From positions 15,699 through 79,698 of the forward strand of contig DATIFQ010000343.1 in the NCBI GenBank assembly GCA_035455185.1: DNA of 64,000 nt, in the 5' to 3' direction. The DNA is from JAEHDI01 sp035455185. Its GTDB lineage: Bacteria; Acidobacteriota; Terriglobia; Bryobacterales; Bryobacteraceae. This document shows positions 27,320 to 35,253 of this stretch, piece after piece. The notes under the pieces are model-generated. The model saw only the letters and a program-made list of their open reading frames with translations. It had not been told where the DNA came from and searched no databases. Each line of letters starts with the position of its first letter. Position 1 is the first letter of the stretch. A program made the translations under genes and the position numbers.

Positions 27320-27796
27320 TCAGTTCTTCGCGCGTCTCCGCAACTGGAGCCGGTATTCTCGTCGCTGGCCCGCCTCTTCGTAACGGCGTTTTTCATCGCG
27401 CGTTTCCGGGATGACTGGTGGAATCTCCACTGGTTCACCTTTTCCACCCAGAGCGACGAACGTGAGGTACGCCGAGGAGGTGTGCTTCCGCTCGCCGGTC
27501 GTCATGTCCTCTACCATGACGGTTACCCCAACTTCCATCGAGGTACGAAACACACGGTTCACCGAAGAGCGCAGAACGACAAGCTGCCCGACGTGAACCG
27601 GATGAAGGAAGTTCATGTGATCGATCGAGGCTGTCACTACCGGGCGCCGGGCATGCCGCATCGCCGCCAGTCCGCCGGCCAGGTCCACGAGGTGCATCAC
27701 CCTCCCGCCGAGCATGGTCCCGAGAGCGTTCGTGTCGTTCGGCAGAGCGAACTCGGAGTATTCGGAGATAGATTCTCTGACAGGCCGTGCTTGCAT
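27320..27796 (-). CDS. Acyl-CoA thioesterase (hotdog fold, YciA-like)
   Basis: 158 aa. The hotdog pattern (NALGTMLGGRVMHLVDLAGG, then VVTASIDHMNFLHPVHVG) matches cytoplasmic acyl-CoA thioesterases of the YciA/BACH type. A basic tail ends the protein (RREYRLQLRRRAKN). It is convergent with the Hfq-like gene and divergent from a TPR gene. Confidence 0.9.
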   Translation of the reverse strand: MQARPVRESISEYSEFALPNDTNALGTMLGGRVMHLVDLAGGLAAMRHARRPVVTASIDHMNFLHPVHVGQLVVLRSSVNRVFRTSMEVGVTVMVEDMTTGERKHTSSAYLTFVALGGKGEPVEIPPVIPETRDEKRRYEEAGQRREYRLQLRRRAKN

Positions 27797-27828
27797 CGCC
27801 GGTATCTTATCATGGGGATCGGAAACCT

Positions 27829-28143
27829 ATGCCCGAAGACCGCATCGAGATTCTGAAACGGATGGTCGCCGCCAGCCCGAAAGACAGCTTCGCCCGCTAC
27901 GGCCTCGCCATGGAGTACGTCAAAGCAGGCGACTTCGAGGAGGCTGTCCGCGAATTCCGGGAGCTTGTCGTCTTCGATCCCGGCTACTGCTACGCATGGT
28001 TCCACTGCGGCCAGGCACTGGAAAAGCTGGGCCGTGCTAACGAAGCCCGGGAGATCTACCGGCAGGGGATCGAGGCCGCGGAGCGCAAGGGCGACACCCA
28101 CGCCCGCAGCGAACTCCAGGGCGCACTGGACATCCTGGGGTGA
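27829..28143 (+). CDS. Small TPR-repeat protein
   Basis: 104 aa, two to three TPR-like helical pairs (DSFARYGLAMEYVKAGDFEEA; YAWFHCGQALEKLGRANEA). The ATG at 27829 fits the repeats better than 27787, which would overlap the divergent thioesterase gene. Probably a protein-protein adaptor; partner unknown. Confidence 0.8.
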   Translation: MPEDRIEILKRMVAASPKDSFARYGLAMEYVKAGDFEEAVREFRELVVFDPGYCYAWFHCGQALEKLGRANEAREIYRQGIEAAERKGDTHARSELQGALDILG

Positions 28144-28166
28144 CACCGTCCAGTCTTCGGCGTCTC

Positions 28167-28640
28167 TCAGAAGGGTACGTCGTCGTCGGTGGCGCTGTAG
28201 CCGGAAGCTGGTTCCTCTTGTTGTGCCGGGGCAGGTTGCGAGCGGGCGGAACTCCTCGGCATCGAGACCACCTGAGAGTGTTCGTCGGCGGCGGGTGATG
28301 CTTCGCCGCGTCCCCCAAGCAGGATCACGTCTTCGGCTACGACCTCGGTCGTATAGACCTTCCGGCCGTCCTTGTCCTCGTAGCTCCGTGTCTGGAGCCT
28401 CCCTTCCACGTAGATCTGCTTGCCCTTGGTCAGGTAGTTGGCGAGGTTCTCCTGCCGCCAGACGACGACGTTGTGCCAGTCAGTCTCTTCCTTCCACTCC
28501 CCGGTCTGCTGATCCTTCCACCGGCGGCTGGTGGCAATGGAGAACGTGGTGCGGGCGGCGCCGCTGGGTGTGAACCGGGTCTCGGCGTCTTTGCCGAGGT
28601 TGCCGACGAGAATTACCTTGTTGACGCTTCGGGATGCCAT
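28167..28640 (-). CDS. ssb: Single-stranded DNA-binding protein
   Basis: 157 aa. The OB-fold starts MASRSVNKVILVGNLGKD, the linker is low-complexity (SARSQPAPAQQEEP), and the tail ends in DDDVPF, the partner-recruiting peptide. I use the ATG at 28640 (preceded by AAGGA); a GTG at 28652 is the alternative. Complete. Confidence 0.95.
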   Translation of the reverse strand: MASRSVNKVILVGNLGKDAETRFTPSGAARTTFSIATSRRWKDQQTGEWKEETDWHNVVVWRQENLANYLTKGKQIYVEGRLQTRSYEDKDGRKVYTTEVVAEDVILLGGRGEASPAADEHSQVVSMPRSSARSQPAPAQQEEPASGYSATDDDVPF

Positions 28641-28748
28641 ACTTCCTTGCACTGTAGCATAAGCGACCTTTGCGGACTACGCGGACCATGCGCCAGCGCA
28701 CAATCGTCGCCCGTGGAACCCGCCGAAGAGTTTTACACCGGGTCGCGG

Positions 28749-28776
28749 TTGAACTTTGTCTACTTTGGTGCATAAT
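28749..28776 (+). promoter_or_regulatory. Promoter candidate for the VWA-like gene
   Basis: TTGAAC (28749-28754), 16 bases, then CATAAT (28771-28776). The -10 matches 5/6 and the -35 matches 4/6 of the sigma70 consensus. This predicts a start near 28783 and a ~100-base leader that begins with a hairpin. Confidence 0.45.
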
Positions 28777-28784
28777 ACGGTTTA

Positions 28785-28821
28785 GGCGGGTAGGGTCGAT
28801 GCTGGGTAGGCACCACCCGCC
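28785..28821 (+). repeat. Stem-loop in leader RNA
   Basis: GGCGGGT (28785-28791) and ACCCGCC (28815-28821) are perfect complements, giving a 7-bp stem with a 23-base loop at the very 5' end of the predicted transcript. It is probably mRNA-stabilising or regulatory, not a terminator, since no U tract follows. Confidence 0.4.
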
Positions 28822-28886
28822 CGCTGAACCGGACCCGCTGGCCGGCGAGGAGTGACAGAAGAACGAAGAGCGGCGGTACAGTCCCG

Positions 28887-30134
28887 ATGAAACCGTCCCG
28901 AATGAGATTCGTTTCCGCGCTTTTCCTGGGAATCACGCTGGTGACTCTCTGTGTGCGTCCGTCCTCCGTTCGCGGACAAGTGCCGATCACTACGTCCGGA
29001 CCGTACGGCGTGGTACGCCTCTTTGGCAGCGACGCTGCCGTTCTGGAGGTCGAGGAACCACGACGGGATCTTCCCTGTACTCTGACACCCGGCAAGGCCC
29101 TACTCGGGTTTGATCTTCGCATGCACGCAGGATACGAAGTGGCGGTTCCGCTGCGCGAACTATCCGGCGCCGAGAATATCCTCACCATCGTATTCCGGGT
29201 CACCCCAGCCGGGCGGGACGAGGATCCTGTCTATTTCTCTCAACGGGTCCGAGTTCCTCCGATCGAGGAAGATGCCAAGGGCGACGCCTACCTTCAGGGC
29301 GCGTTCGACCTGGGTGAAGGGAAGTATCACGTCGCCTGGCTGATGCGGGACCGCGCCGAGCGGGTCTGCTCCTCATACTGGGACATTGATGCCAGTCTCG
29401 CCTCGAAGGACAAGGAAATCGGACTCATTCTCCCTCCAGGCACTGTTCAGGCGAGCGAGTTTGAGCCCTTCAAGGACGAGCCGCCGGTCGAGCGGACACA
29501 AGGCGAACCTCCACTGACCGTCAAAGTGCTGGTCAACTTTGCGCCGCAGAATATGCACTCCGCCGTCCTGCAGCCGATCGATACCAGCGCTCTGGTCTCG
29601 ATCCTGCGCAGCATCGTTCGCGAGCCGCGAATCGCGAAGTTCTCGCTCGTAGCCTTCAACCTTCAGGAACAGCGCATCGTCTACCGGCAGGAAGATGCCG
29701 ATCGTATCGACTTCCCCGCGCTCGGCGACGCGGTCGAGTCGCTGAACCTCGGCACCGTCGATCTGCAGCGTCTCAGCCACAAGGATGGCGAGACCCAATT
29801 CCTCACCGACCTTATTCGCAGGGAGACGGGGGGTGATCGTCCTCCGGACGCTCTGATCTTCGCCGGTCCGAAAGCTATGCTCGACACGAAAGTCGCCGAC
29901 GACTCCCTGGCCGAGCTCGGGCCGCTCGATTACCCGGTCTTCTACATGAACTACAACCTGAACCCGCAGTTCAACCCATGGAGAGACGCTATCGGCCACG
30001 CGGTAAAATTCTTTAAGGGGACCGAATTCACGATCAGCCGTCCTCGCGACCTTTGGTATGCCGTAACCGACATGGTGTCCCGCATCGTCAAGTCGAAGAG
30101 CGAGCGACGGACCACCGCGGCATCGGCGAGGTAG
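28887..30134 (+). CDS. Secreted VWA-like protein of unknown function
   Basis: 415 aa with an N-terminal Sec leader (FVSALFLGITLVTLCVRPSS). The C-terminal half resembles a von Willebrand A-type fold (PPLTVKVLVNFAPQ, later PDALIFAGPKAML), but without a clear MIDAS DxSxS. Proteins of this kind are frequent in Solibacter-type genomes. It lies directly before a leader-bearing methyltransferase. ATG 28887; an alternative Met five codons later is possible. Not further identified. Confidence 0.6.
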   Translation: MKPSRMRFVSALFLGITLVTLCVRPSSVRGQVPITTSGPYGVVRLFGSDAAVLEVEEPRRDLPCTLTPGKALLGFDLRMHAGYEVAVPLRELSGAENILTIVFRVTPAGRDEDPVYFSQRVRVPPIEEDAKGDAYLQGAFDLGEGKYHVAWLMRDRAERVCSSYWDIDASLASKDKEIGLILPPGTVQASEFEPFKDEPPVERTQGEPPLTVKVLVNFAPQNMHSAVLQPIDTSALVSILRSIVREPRIAKFSLVAFNLQEQRIVYRQEDADRIDFPALGDAVESLNLGTVDLQRLSHKDGETQFLTDLIRRETGGDRPPDALIFAGPKAMLDTKVADDSLAELGPLDYPVFYMNYNLNPQFNPWRDAIGHAVKFFKGTEFTISRPRDLWYAVTDMVSRIVKSKSERRTTAASAR

Positions 30135-30137
30135 ACT

Positions 30138-30701
30138 ATGCGGACCGTAGGTATCTTACCGATTGCCGTTCAATCCCTTCTGCTCTTCGCTGCGACGCTG
30201 AGCGCTCAGCAACGAGTACATCCCGACAATCTGGCGCCATTCGTTCCCACTCCGGAACCGGTTGTGGAGAAGATGCTGGAAGCGGCTGAACTGAAGTCCG
30301 ACGAGACGCTCTACGATCTCGGCTGTGGCGACGGGCGCATTTTGTTCGTCGCAGCCCAGAAGTTCATGGCGAAGGCGGTTGGCGTCGAGCTCTCCGCCCG
30401 TCTGGTCAAGTCGACCACCGAAAAGGCAGAGAAGCTGGGATTGGCCGACCGCGTGTCGGTGATCGAGGGCAATCTTCTCGACGTGGATATAAGCCCGGCG
30501 GACGTGGTCTCGATTTACCTGCTCCGGCTGTCCAATGAACGCCTCAAGCCGAACCTGAAAAAGCAACTGAAGCCGGGCACGCGCGTGGTTTCCCACGACT
30601 ACGAAATCATGGGCTGGAAACCTTACCGCACCGAGAAAGTGTCGGTCCACCAGCGGACGCACACGATCTACGTCTACAAGATGCCCCCGGTAGAGCAGTA
30701 G
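30138..30701 (+). CDS. SAM-dependent methyltransferase with N-terminal leader
   Basis: 187 aa. The first ~24 residues (ILPIAVQSLLLFAATLSAQQ) look like a Sec signal, followed by a class I methyltransferase domain with motif I YDLGCGDGRILF (residues 59-70) and a later acidic SAM ribose segment VGVEL. The family normally works in the cytoplasm, so a periplasmic location would be odd. It begins three bases after the VWA-like gene stop. Confidence 0.75.
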   Translation: MRTVGILPIAVQSLLLFAATLSAQQRVHPDNLAPFVPTPEPVVEKMLEAAELKSDETLYDLGCGDGRILFVAAQKFMAKAVGVELSARLVKSTTEKAEKLGLADRVSVIEGNLLDVDISPADVVSIYLLRLSNERLKPNLKKQLKPGTRVVSHDYEIMGWKPYRTEKVSVHQRTHTIYVYKMPPVEQ

Positions 30702-30745
30702 GGCCGCGCTGTCCGATCCGCGCTACAATCGTCAAGCCCCACACC

Positions 30746-31696
30746 ATGACGAGCGCTTTCGATGTCGCTGGCGTCGGTCTGAATGCGACCGACACGCTGC
30801 TGATCGTTCCCCGTTTCCCTCCCTACGCAGGCAAGATTCTTTTCGAAGAGGAGATTCTCAGCCCAGGCGGGCAGGTGGCCAGCGCCATGGTGGCGTGCGC
30901 CCGTCTCGGTCTCCGCGTGAAGTACATCGGAACGGTGGGCGACGACGAACGCGGGCGCATCCAGATGGCAAGTCTGAAGGCATCGGGCATCGATATCGAG
31001 GACGTGAAGGTCCGGCCAGGCTGCCCCAACCAGTCGGCCTACATTCTGGTCGACCGTTCGACCGGAGAGCGGACGGTGCTCTGGCGGCGCCCCGACTGTC
31101 TGCGCCTTGATCCCTCGGAGATCCTCCCCGAACAGATCCTCGCTTGCCGCATGTTGCATATCGACGGCCACGACACTCCCGCCGTCGAAAAAGCAGCCAG
31201 GATCGCCCACTCCGCGTCCATCCCCGTAACCGTGGATGTCGACACACTGTACCACGGCTTTGACAGGGTGCTGCCACTGGTCGACTATCTGATTGCCAGC
31301 TCCGGGTTCCCGGTCCAGTGGACTGGCGAGGACGATCCGTTCAAGGCCCTGGAAGTGCTCCAGAACGAGTACGGGATGCGCGTCGCCGCGATGACGCTCG
31401 GAGCCCACGGGGCGCTGGCCCGTATGGAACGGCGATTCGTCTACTCGCCGGCGTACGTGGTCAACTGCATCGACACGACGGGCGCCGGAGACGTGTTTCA
31501 CGGGGCTTTTTGTTATGCTGTCTTGAAGAGCATGCCTATCGAGGAGGCGCTAGACTTCTCCAATGCCCTGGCAGCTCTGAACTGCACGGCTCTGGGTGCG
31601 CGAGGGGGCATCCGCGGTGTGGAAGAAGCACGAGCCCTGATGCTCCGCGCGGAGCGCCGGTTCCATCCCGACTTCGCCTCGCACACGGGACGATAG
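30746..31696 (+). CDS. PfkB-family carbohydrate kinase
   Basis: 316 aa. The C-terminal signature DTTGAGDVFHGAF has the catalytic Asp, and the N-terminal substrate site is GGQVASAMVACARLG. The family phosphorylates sugars or nucleosides; the sugar is unknown. A KDG-kinase role for the DgoD/aldolase pair is possible but unproven. It heads a run with rhomboid and the BshB1-like deacetylase. Confidence 0.88.
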   Translation: MTSAFDVAGVGLNATDTLLIVPRFPPYAGKILFEEEILSPGGQVASAMVACARLGLRVKYIGTVGDDERGRIQMASLKASGIDIEDVKVRPGCPNQSAYILVDRSTGERTVLWRRPDCLRLDPSEILPEQILACRMLHIDGHDTPAVEKAARIAHSASIPVTVDVDTLYHGFDRVLPLVDYLIASSGFPVQWTGEDDPFKALEVLQNEYGMRVAAMTLGAHGALARMERRFVYSPAYVVNCIDTTGAGDVFHGAFCYAVLKSMPIEEALDFSNALAALNCTALGARGGIRGVEEARALMLRAERRFHPDFASHTGR

Positions 31697-31699
31697 CGC

Positions 31700-32368
31700 A
31701 TGATCCCACTCCGAGACTCGCAGCGCAGCAATTCGACGCCGGTGATCACGGTCGGGTTGATCGTGGTAAACGTCCTTGCTTTTCTGTACCAGACGTCGCT
31801 CGACAAGTTCTCGCTGAACCACGTGATCATGGAGTACGGTGTCGTTCCGAGCCGGCTCCAGCTCACCTCGCTTGTCACCTCGATGTTTCTCCACGGCGGC
31901 TGGATGCACCTGATCGGGAACATGTGGTTTCTGTGGATTTACGGCGACAACGTGGAGGACATCCTTGGGCACGCGAAGTACCTGATTTTCTACCTGGCCT
32001 GCGGCGTGGCTGCCGCCCTGGCGCACGTTGCGCTGAACGGGGACTCGCGGGTGCCCACCATCGGCGCCAGCGGGGCTATCGCCGGCGTAATGGGCGCCTA
32101 CATGGTGAAGTTCCCCCGAGCCCGCATCATCACTCTTATCTTTCTGTTCGTATTTGTGACGACGATCGAGATGCCCGCGTACGCGATCTTGCTTTACTGG
32201 TTCGTCATCCAGATCTTCAGCGGCGTAGGTTCCATAGGCTACTCGCAGATTTCGCAGGGCGGTGTGGCGTGGTTCGCTCACGTCGGCGGTTTTGTAACCG
32301 GCATCGTCCTGGTTATGCTGATGCGAACGCGGGAACCGTATCGCCTGCATCGGGAACTCCACTGGTAA
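31700..32368 (+). CDS. Rhomboid-family intramembrane serine protease
   Basis: 222 aa, six or more membrane helices. The catalytic Ser is in IGASGAIAG (GxSG) and the His in FAHVGGFVTG; the N-terminal HLIGNMWFLWIYGDN is the usual H-x-x-x-N segment. It overlaps the next gene by one base (TAATG). Substrates unknown. Confidence 0.9.
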   Translation: MIPLRDSQRSNSTPVITVGLIVVNVLAFLYQTSLDKFSLNHVIMEYGVVPSRLQLTSLVTSMFLHGGWMHLIGNMWFLWIYGDNVEDILGHAKYLIFYLACGVAAALAHVALNGDSRVPTIGASGAIAGVMGAYMVKFPRARIITLIFLFVFVTTIEMPAYAILLYWFVIQIFSGVGSIGYSQISQGGVAWFAHVGGFVTGIVLVMLMRTREPYRLHRELHW

Positions 32369-33093
32369 TGGACACTCCGGCTCACCCAATCGACATTCTC
32401 GCGATCGCTGCCCACCCTGACGATGTAGAACAGACCTGCGGCGGCACTCTGATTCGGATGGCCGAAGCCGGCTACCGGACCGGTGTGCTCGATCTTACCG
32501 CCGGCGATATGGGTACCCGCGGGACGCCGGAGCTCCGCATACAGGAGTCCGGGGAGGCGGCGAAGCATATGCTGCTCTCCTGGCGCGGCAATGTACGGAT
32601 GCCCGATGCGCGCCTCGAAAATACGCTGGCCGCCCGCATGACGCTGGCAGTCAAGATCCGAGAACTGCGGCCCCGCGCCGTGATCCTGCCGTACTGGCAG
32701 GGAAGGCACCCGGATCACTATCGGGCGAGCGAGATCGGCTATGAGGCCTGTTTCCTGGCAGGCTTGCGGAAGATTGACGAATACTCGGAGCCGCACCGCC
32801 CGCACAAGATCCTCTACGCATCGATGTACGCCAACGTCACACCGTCATTCGTTGTGGACATCAGCGCCCAATTCGAACGGCGCATGTCCGCACTTCTCAG
32901 CTACCGTTCGCAGTACGGAGAGATCTCGGATGGGGCCGCTCTGTTCCCGAACGAATCGGAGATACGCGAGCGACATGCGGCGATCGCCCGCTTCTATGGC
33001 AATCTGATCGGCGTTCGCTACGGTGAGCCGTTCGTGGTGAAGGAGACGATGCGGGTGGATGACGTCGTCGCCCTTGGCCCGCGGAGTTTGTGA
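32368..33093 (+). CDS. bshB1: PIG-L/LmbE-family deacetylase, BshB1-like
   Basis: 241 aa. Zinc site AAHPDDVEQTCGGTL and the downstream GRHPDH motif match the bacillithiol-pathway GlcNAc-malate deacetylase BshB1. Its start overlaps the rhomboid stop. Bacillithiol-type thiols are known in Acidobacteriota, but related PIG-L enzymes act on other substrates, and bshA/bshC are not in the window, so the symbol is provisional. Confidence 0.8.
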   Translation: MDTPAHPIDILAIAAHPDDVEQTCGGTLIRMAEAGYRTGVLDLTAGDMGTRGTPELRIQESGEAAKHMLLSWRGNVRMPDARLENTLAARMTLAVKIRELRPRAVILPYWQGRHPDHYRASEIGYEACFLAGLRKIDEYSEPHRPHKILYASMYANVTPSFVVDISAQFERRMSALLSYRSQYGEISDGAALFPNESEIRERHAAIARFYGNLIGVRYGEPFVVKETMRVDDVVALGPRSL

Positions 33094-33106
33094 AACGCTG
33101 CGGTCG

Positions 33107-34384
33107 CTAATCCTTATCCAACGGGGTTACGGGGTCGATGAACGGCCAGCACAGTGTGCCCAACAGATAGACGCCGGCCATGATGTACAGGTTCACGTTC
33201 CAGTTTCCGTCGGTCCAGCGCAGCACGTAGCCCGTCACGGTCGGCGCGGCGAACCCGGCCAGGTTCCCCATCATGTTCATCGAGCCGGAGAGCGTGCCCG
33301 CGTACTTGCCTCCTACGTCCATGCACGCGCCCCAGGCGCCGGGCATCACCAGGTCATTGGCGAAGCTCGCCATGCCCATCGCGACCATCGCCAAGAGCGG
33401 ATCCTTCAGGTTGATCGACAGGATGATCAATAATCCAGCGCCGGCGAAGCCGATGCACGCGAGCAGCCGGCGGGCTGTGCGTGTGCTGCCGAGCCGCCGC
33501 GCCACCCCCGCCGAGACCAGCCCGCAGAACAGCGAGCCGAATCCACCGAACAGCAGCGGAAAGATCGCGAGGCGCGACGCCTGGCGCGGGTCGAGACCCC
33601 GAGATTCCTGCAAGTACGTCGGCAGCCACGTGATGTAGAAGTACCACGGATACGACAGGAGGAAGTATTGCGCCCAGAGCAGCCAGACCGTTCGAGAGGA
33701 AACCAGCTTCTTCCAGGGCACGTCTCCGTGGCCGGAAGCCATCTTCTCGGAGCCGGCAAGCAAAGCCAGTTCCGCCCCGTTGACGCTCTTGTGGTCTCGT
33801 GGGTCGTCTTTGAACCAGCGTAAAAAGAACGCGCACCACAGCAGGCCGAGGAGACCGAACAGCCCGAACGCCTGCCGCCAGCTCATGTAGTCAAATACCA
33901 GGATTACCAGTGGCGGAGTGAATGCGCCGCCCCATCGGGCAAACGTCCACATGATGCCCTGGGCCCGCACCCGTTCGTGCTGGGGCAGCCAGGTTGTGAA
34001 CGCCTTGGTCAGGTTGGGGAAGCAGCCCGCCTCGCCGGCGCCGAACAGGAAACGCACGCCCCAGAGAGAGGCCATGTTCCAGACCCAACCGGTCGCCGCA
34101 GTGAAAAACGACCACCACAATACGATCCGAACCAGCACCCGCTTGGGTCCCCAGGCGTCTCCCATCCATCCGCCGGGGATCTCGAACAGCGCGTAGGCGA
34201 GGGCGAACGCCGAGAAGACGTATCCCATCTGGACTTTGCTGAGTCCGAGATCGCGCATCATGTTCGGCGCCGCCATCGAAATGCAGACGCGATCGATGTA
34301 AGCGAGGATCGAGAGGGTAATCGCGAACACGATCACCCAGTAGCGCGCGCGGGTGGCTTTCTGAGCGAGTTGACTCGCTGACAC
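33107..34384 (-). CDS. MFS transporter, anion:cation symporter family (ACS)
   Basis: 425 aa, 12 predicted membrane helices. The ACS features FEIPGGWMGDAWGPKRV and RFLFGAGEAGCFPNLTKAF are visible. ACS members carry sugar acids such as galactonate or glucarate, which would suit the dehydratases nearby, although these are several kb away. GTG start with AGGAGG nine bases upstream (minus strand). Confidence 0.88.
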   Translation of the reverse strand: MSASQLAQKATRARYWVIVFAITLSILAYIDRVCISMAAPNMMRDLGLSKVQMGYVFSAFALAYALFEIPGGWMGDAWGPKRVLVRIVLWWSFFTAATGWVWNMASLWGVRFLFGAGEAGCFPNLTKAFTTWLPQHERVRAQGIMWTFARWGGAFTPPLVILVFDYMSWRQAFGLFGLLGLLWCAFFLRWFKDDPRDHKSVNGAELALLAGSEKMASGHGDVPWKKLVSSRTVWLLWAQYFLLSYPWYFYITWLPTYLQESRGLDPRQASRLAIFPLLFGGFGSLFCGLVSAGVARRLGSTRTARRLLACIGFAGAGLLIILSINLKDPLLAMVAMGMASFANDLVMPGAWGACMDVGGKYAGTLSGSMNMMGNLAGFAAPTVTGYVLRWTDGNWNVNLYIMAGVYLLGTLCWPFIDPVTPLDKD

Positions 34385-34452
34385 GATGCGGCCCCTCCTG
34401 GCGAGAAACGGATATCACACCATGCGGCGGCTTGCGGATGCAAGCGAGACTG

Positions 34453-34779
34453 CTACTCGCGGGCTCCGAGTTCCTTCCCCAGCCATGTGAGGTAGCCCGG
34501 CGAGCCCTCCACGATCGCGACGGCCGCCACCTCCGGAACTTCGTACGAGTGGAGTTTTTCGATCTCGGCACGGAGCGCGTCAAACAGCCCGCGCCTGGAC
34601 TTGATGATCAGTAGCGACTCCGGTGCGTCTTCGATTTCGTCTTTCCACCGGTAAATGCTTCGGGCGCCGGGGACGACGTTCACGCATGCCGCCAATCGCT
34701 TCTCGACCAGTTGCCGGCCGATTCGCGCAGCTTCTTCGGCTGTGCTACAGGTGCTCAATACCACGATTTTGTCGGTCAT
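34453..34779 (-). CDS. cutA: CutA1-family protein
   Basis: 108 aa, a small trimeric protein. The pattern VVLSTCSTAEEAARIGRQLV, ACVNVVPGARSIYRW and the C-terminal EVAAVAIVEGSPGYLTWL match. It is linked to divalent-cation tolerance in E. coli, but the role elsewhere is unclear. Divergent from the FtsB-like gene. Confidence 0.92.
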   Translation of the reverse strand: MTDKIVVLSTCSTAEEAARIGRQLVEKRLAACVNVVPGARSIYRWKDEIEDAPESLLIIKSRRGLFDALRAEIEKLHSYEVPEVAAVAIVEGSPGYLTWLGKELGARE

Positions 34780-34805
34780 CGAGACCTCTTTATTTCTCGA
34801 AATGC

Positions 34806-34834
34806 TGGAAAATCCGGCAAAAGAGGATTATAAA
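34806..34834 (+). promoter_or_regulatory. Promoter candidate, FtsB-like gene
   Basis: TGGAAA (34806-34811), 17 bases, then TATAAA (34829-34834). The -10 matches 5/6. Transcription would begin at about 34840-34842, at the start codon, which would make a leaderless or near-leaderless mRNA. Confidence 0.4.
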
Positions 34835-34839
34835 CAAGA

Positions 34840-35163
34840 GTGAGGGTGAACGACTTGCCAAATTCCCGTGTGAGGAAGATTGTTCGTGCCGCGTGGCCTC
34901 TGGTCGCCCTGCTGGGAGTCGGAGTCTATGTGTACGCAACGCTTCGAAGTCCGCAGGGGCTCTCCGCGGTGCTGGAAAAACAGCGGCAAATTCGCGACCT
35001 TCAGCAGCAGAACGCGAACCTCGATCGCGACATCCAGCAGAAACGGGAACGCATCCGCAAGCTGAAGGAAGACCGGAACGAGCAGGAAATGGTGATCCGC
35101 GAGCGCTATCATTTGCTCAAAGAGGGTGAGACCAGCTTCATCCTTCAAGATCAGAAAAAGTAA
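34840..35163 (+). CDS. FtsB/DivIC-like septum formation initiator
   Basis: 107 aa bitopic protein: a transmembrane helix at about 16-32 (AAWPLVALLGVGVYVYATL) and a long coiled coil (KQRQIRDLQQQNANLDRDIQ and on) as in FtsB. FtsB-like proteins join FtsL/FtsQ in the divisome. GTG 34840 overlaps the predicted transcription start; GTG 34846 is an alternative. Neighbouring cell-division genes are absent. Confidence 0.85.
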   Translation: MRVNDLPNSRVRKIVRAAWPLVALLGVGVYVYATLRSPQGLSAVLEKQRQIRDLQQQNANLDRDIQQKRERIRKLKEDRNEQEMVIRERYHLLKEGETSFILQDQKK

Positions 35164-35253
35164 TCCCTCACAAGTCTCCCGGCCTTCAATCCGGCCCCTT
35201 TTTCGATATACTGTGGCCGGTCTGCCCCGAGGGCTGTCCAGGAGAATACGTCC

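Larger units (their letters stand above)
28641..28886. other. Intergenic region, the largest in the window
   Basis: 246 bases between divergent ssb and a secreted VWA-like gene. It holds a promoter candidate on the plus strand and a stem-loop at the likely transcript start. No small gene, tRNA or repeat family was seen. Confidence 0.6.

Noticed and set aside
31318..32367. Long N-terminal extension before the BshB1-like protein
   Set aside because: It runs out of frame through the PfkB and rhomboid genes; the true ATG at 32368 overlaps the rhomboid stop.
35179..35221. Possible terminator after the FtsB-like gene
   Set aside because: The CCGGCC/GGCCGG pairing spans a long loop and only a weak T tract is present, so I did not call it.
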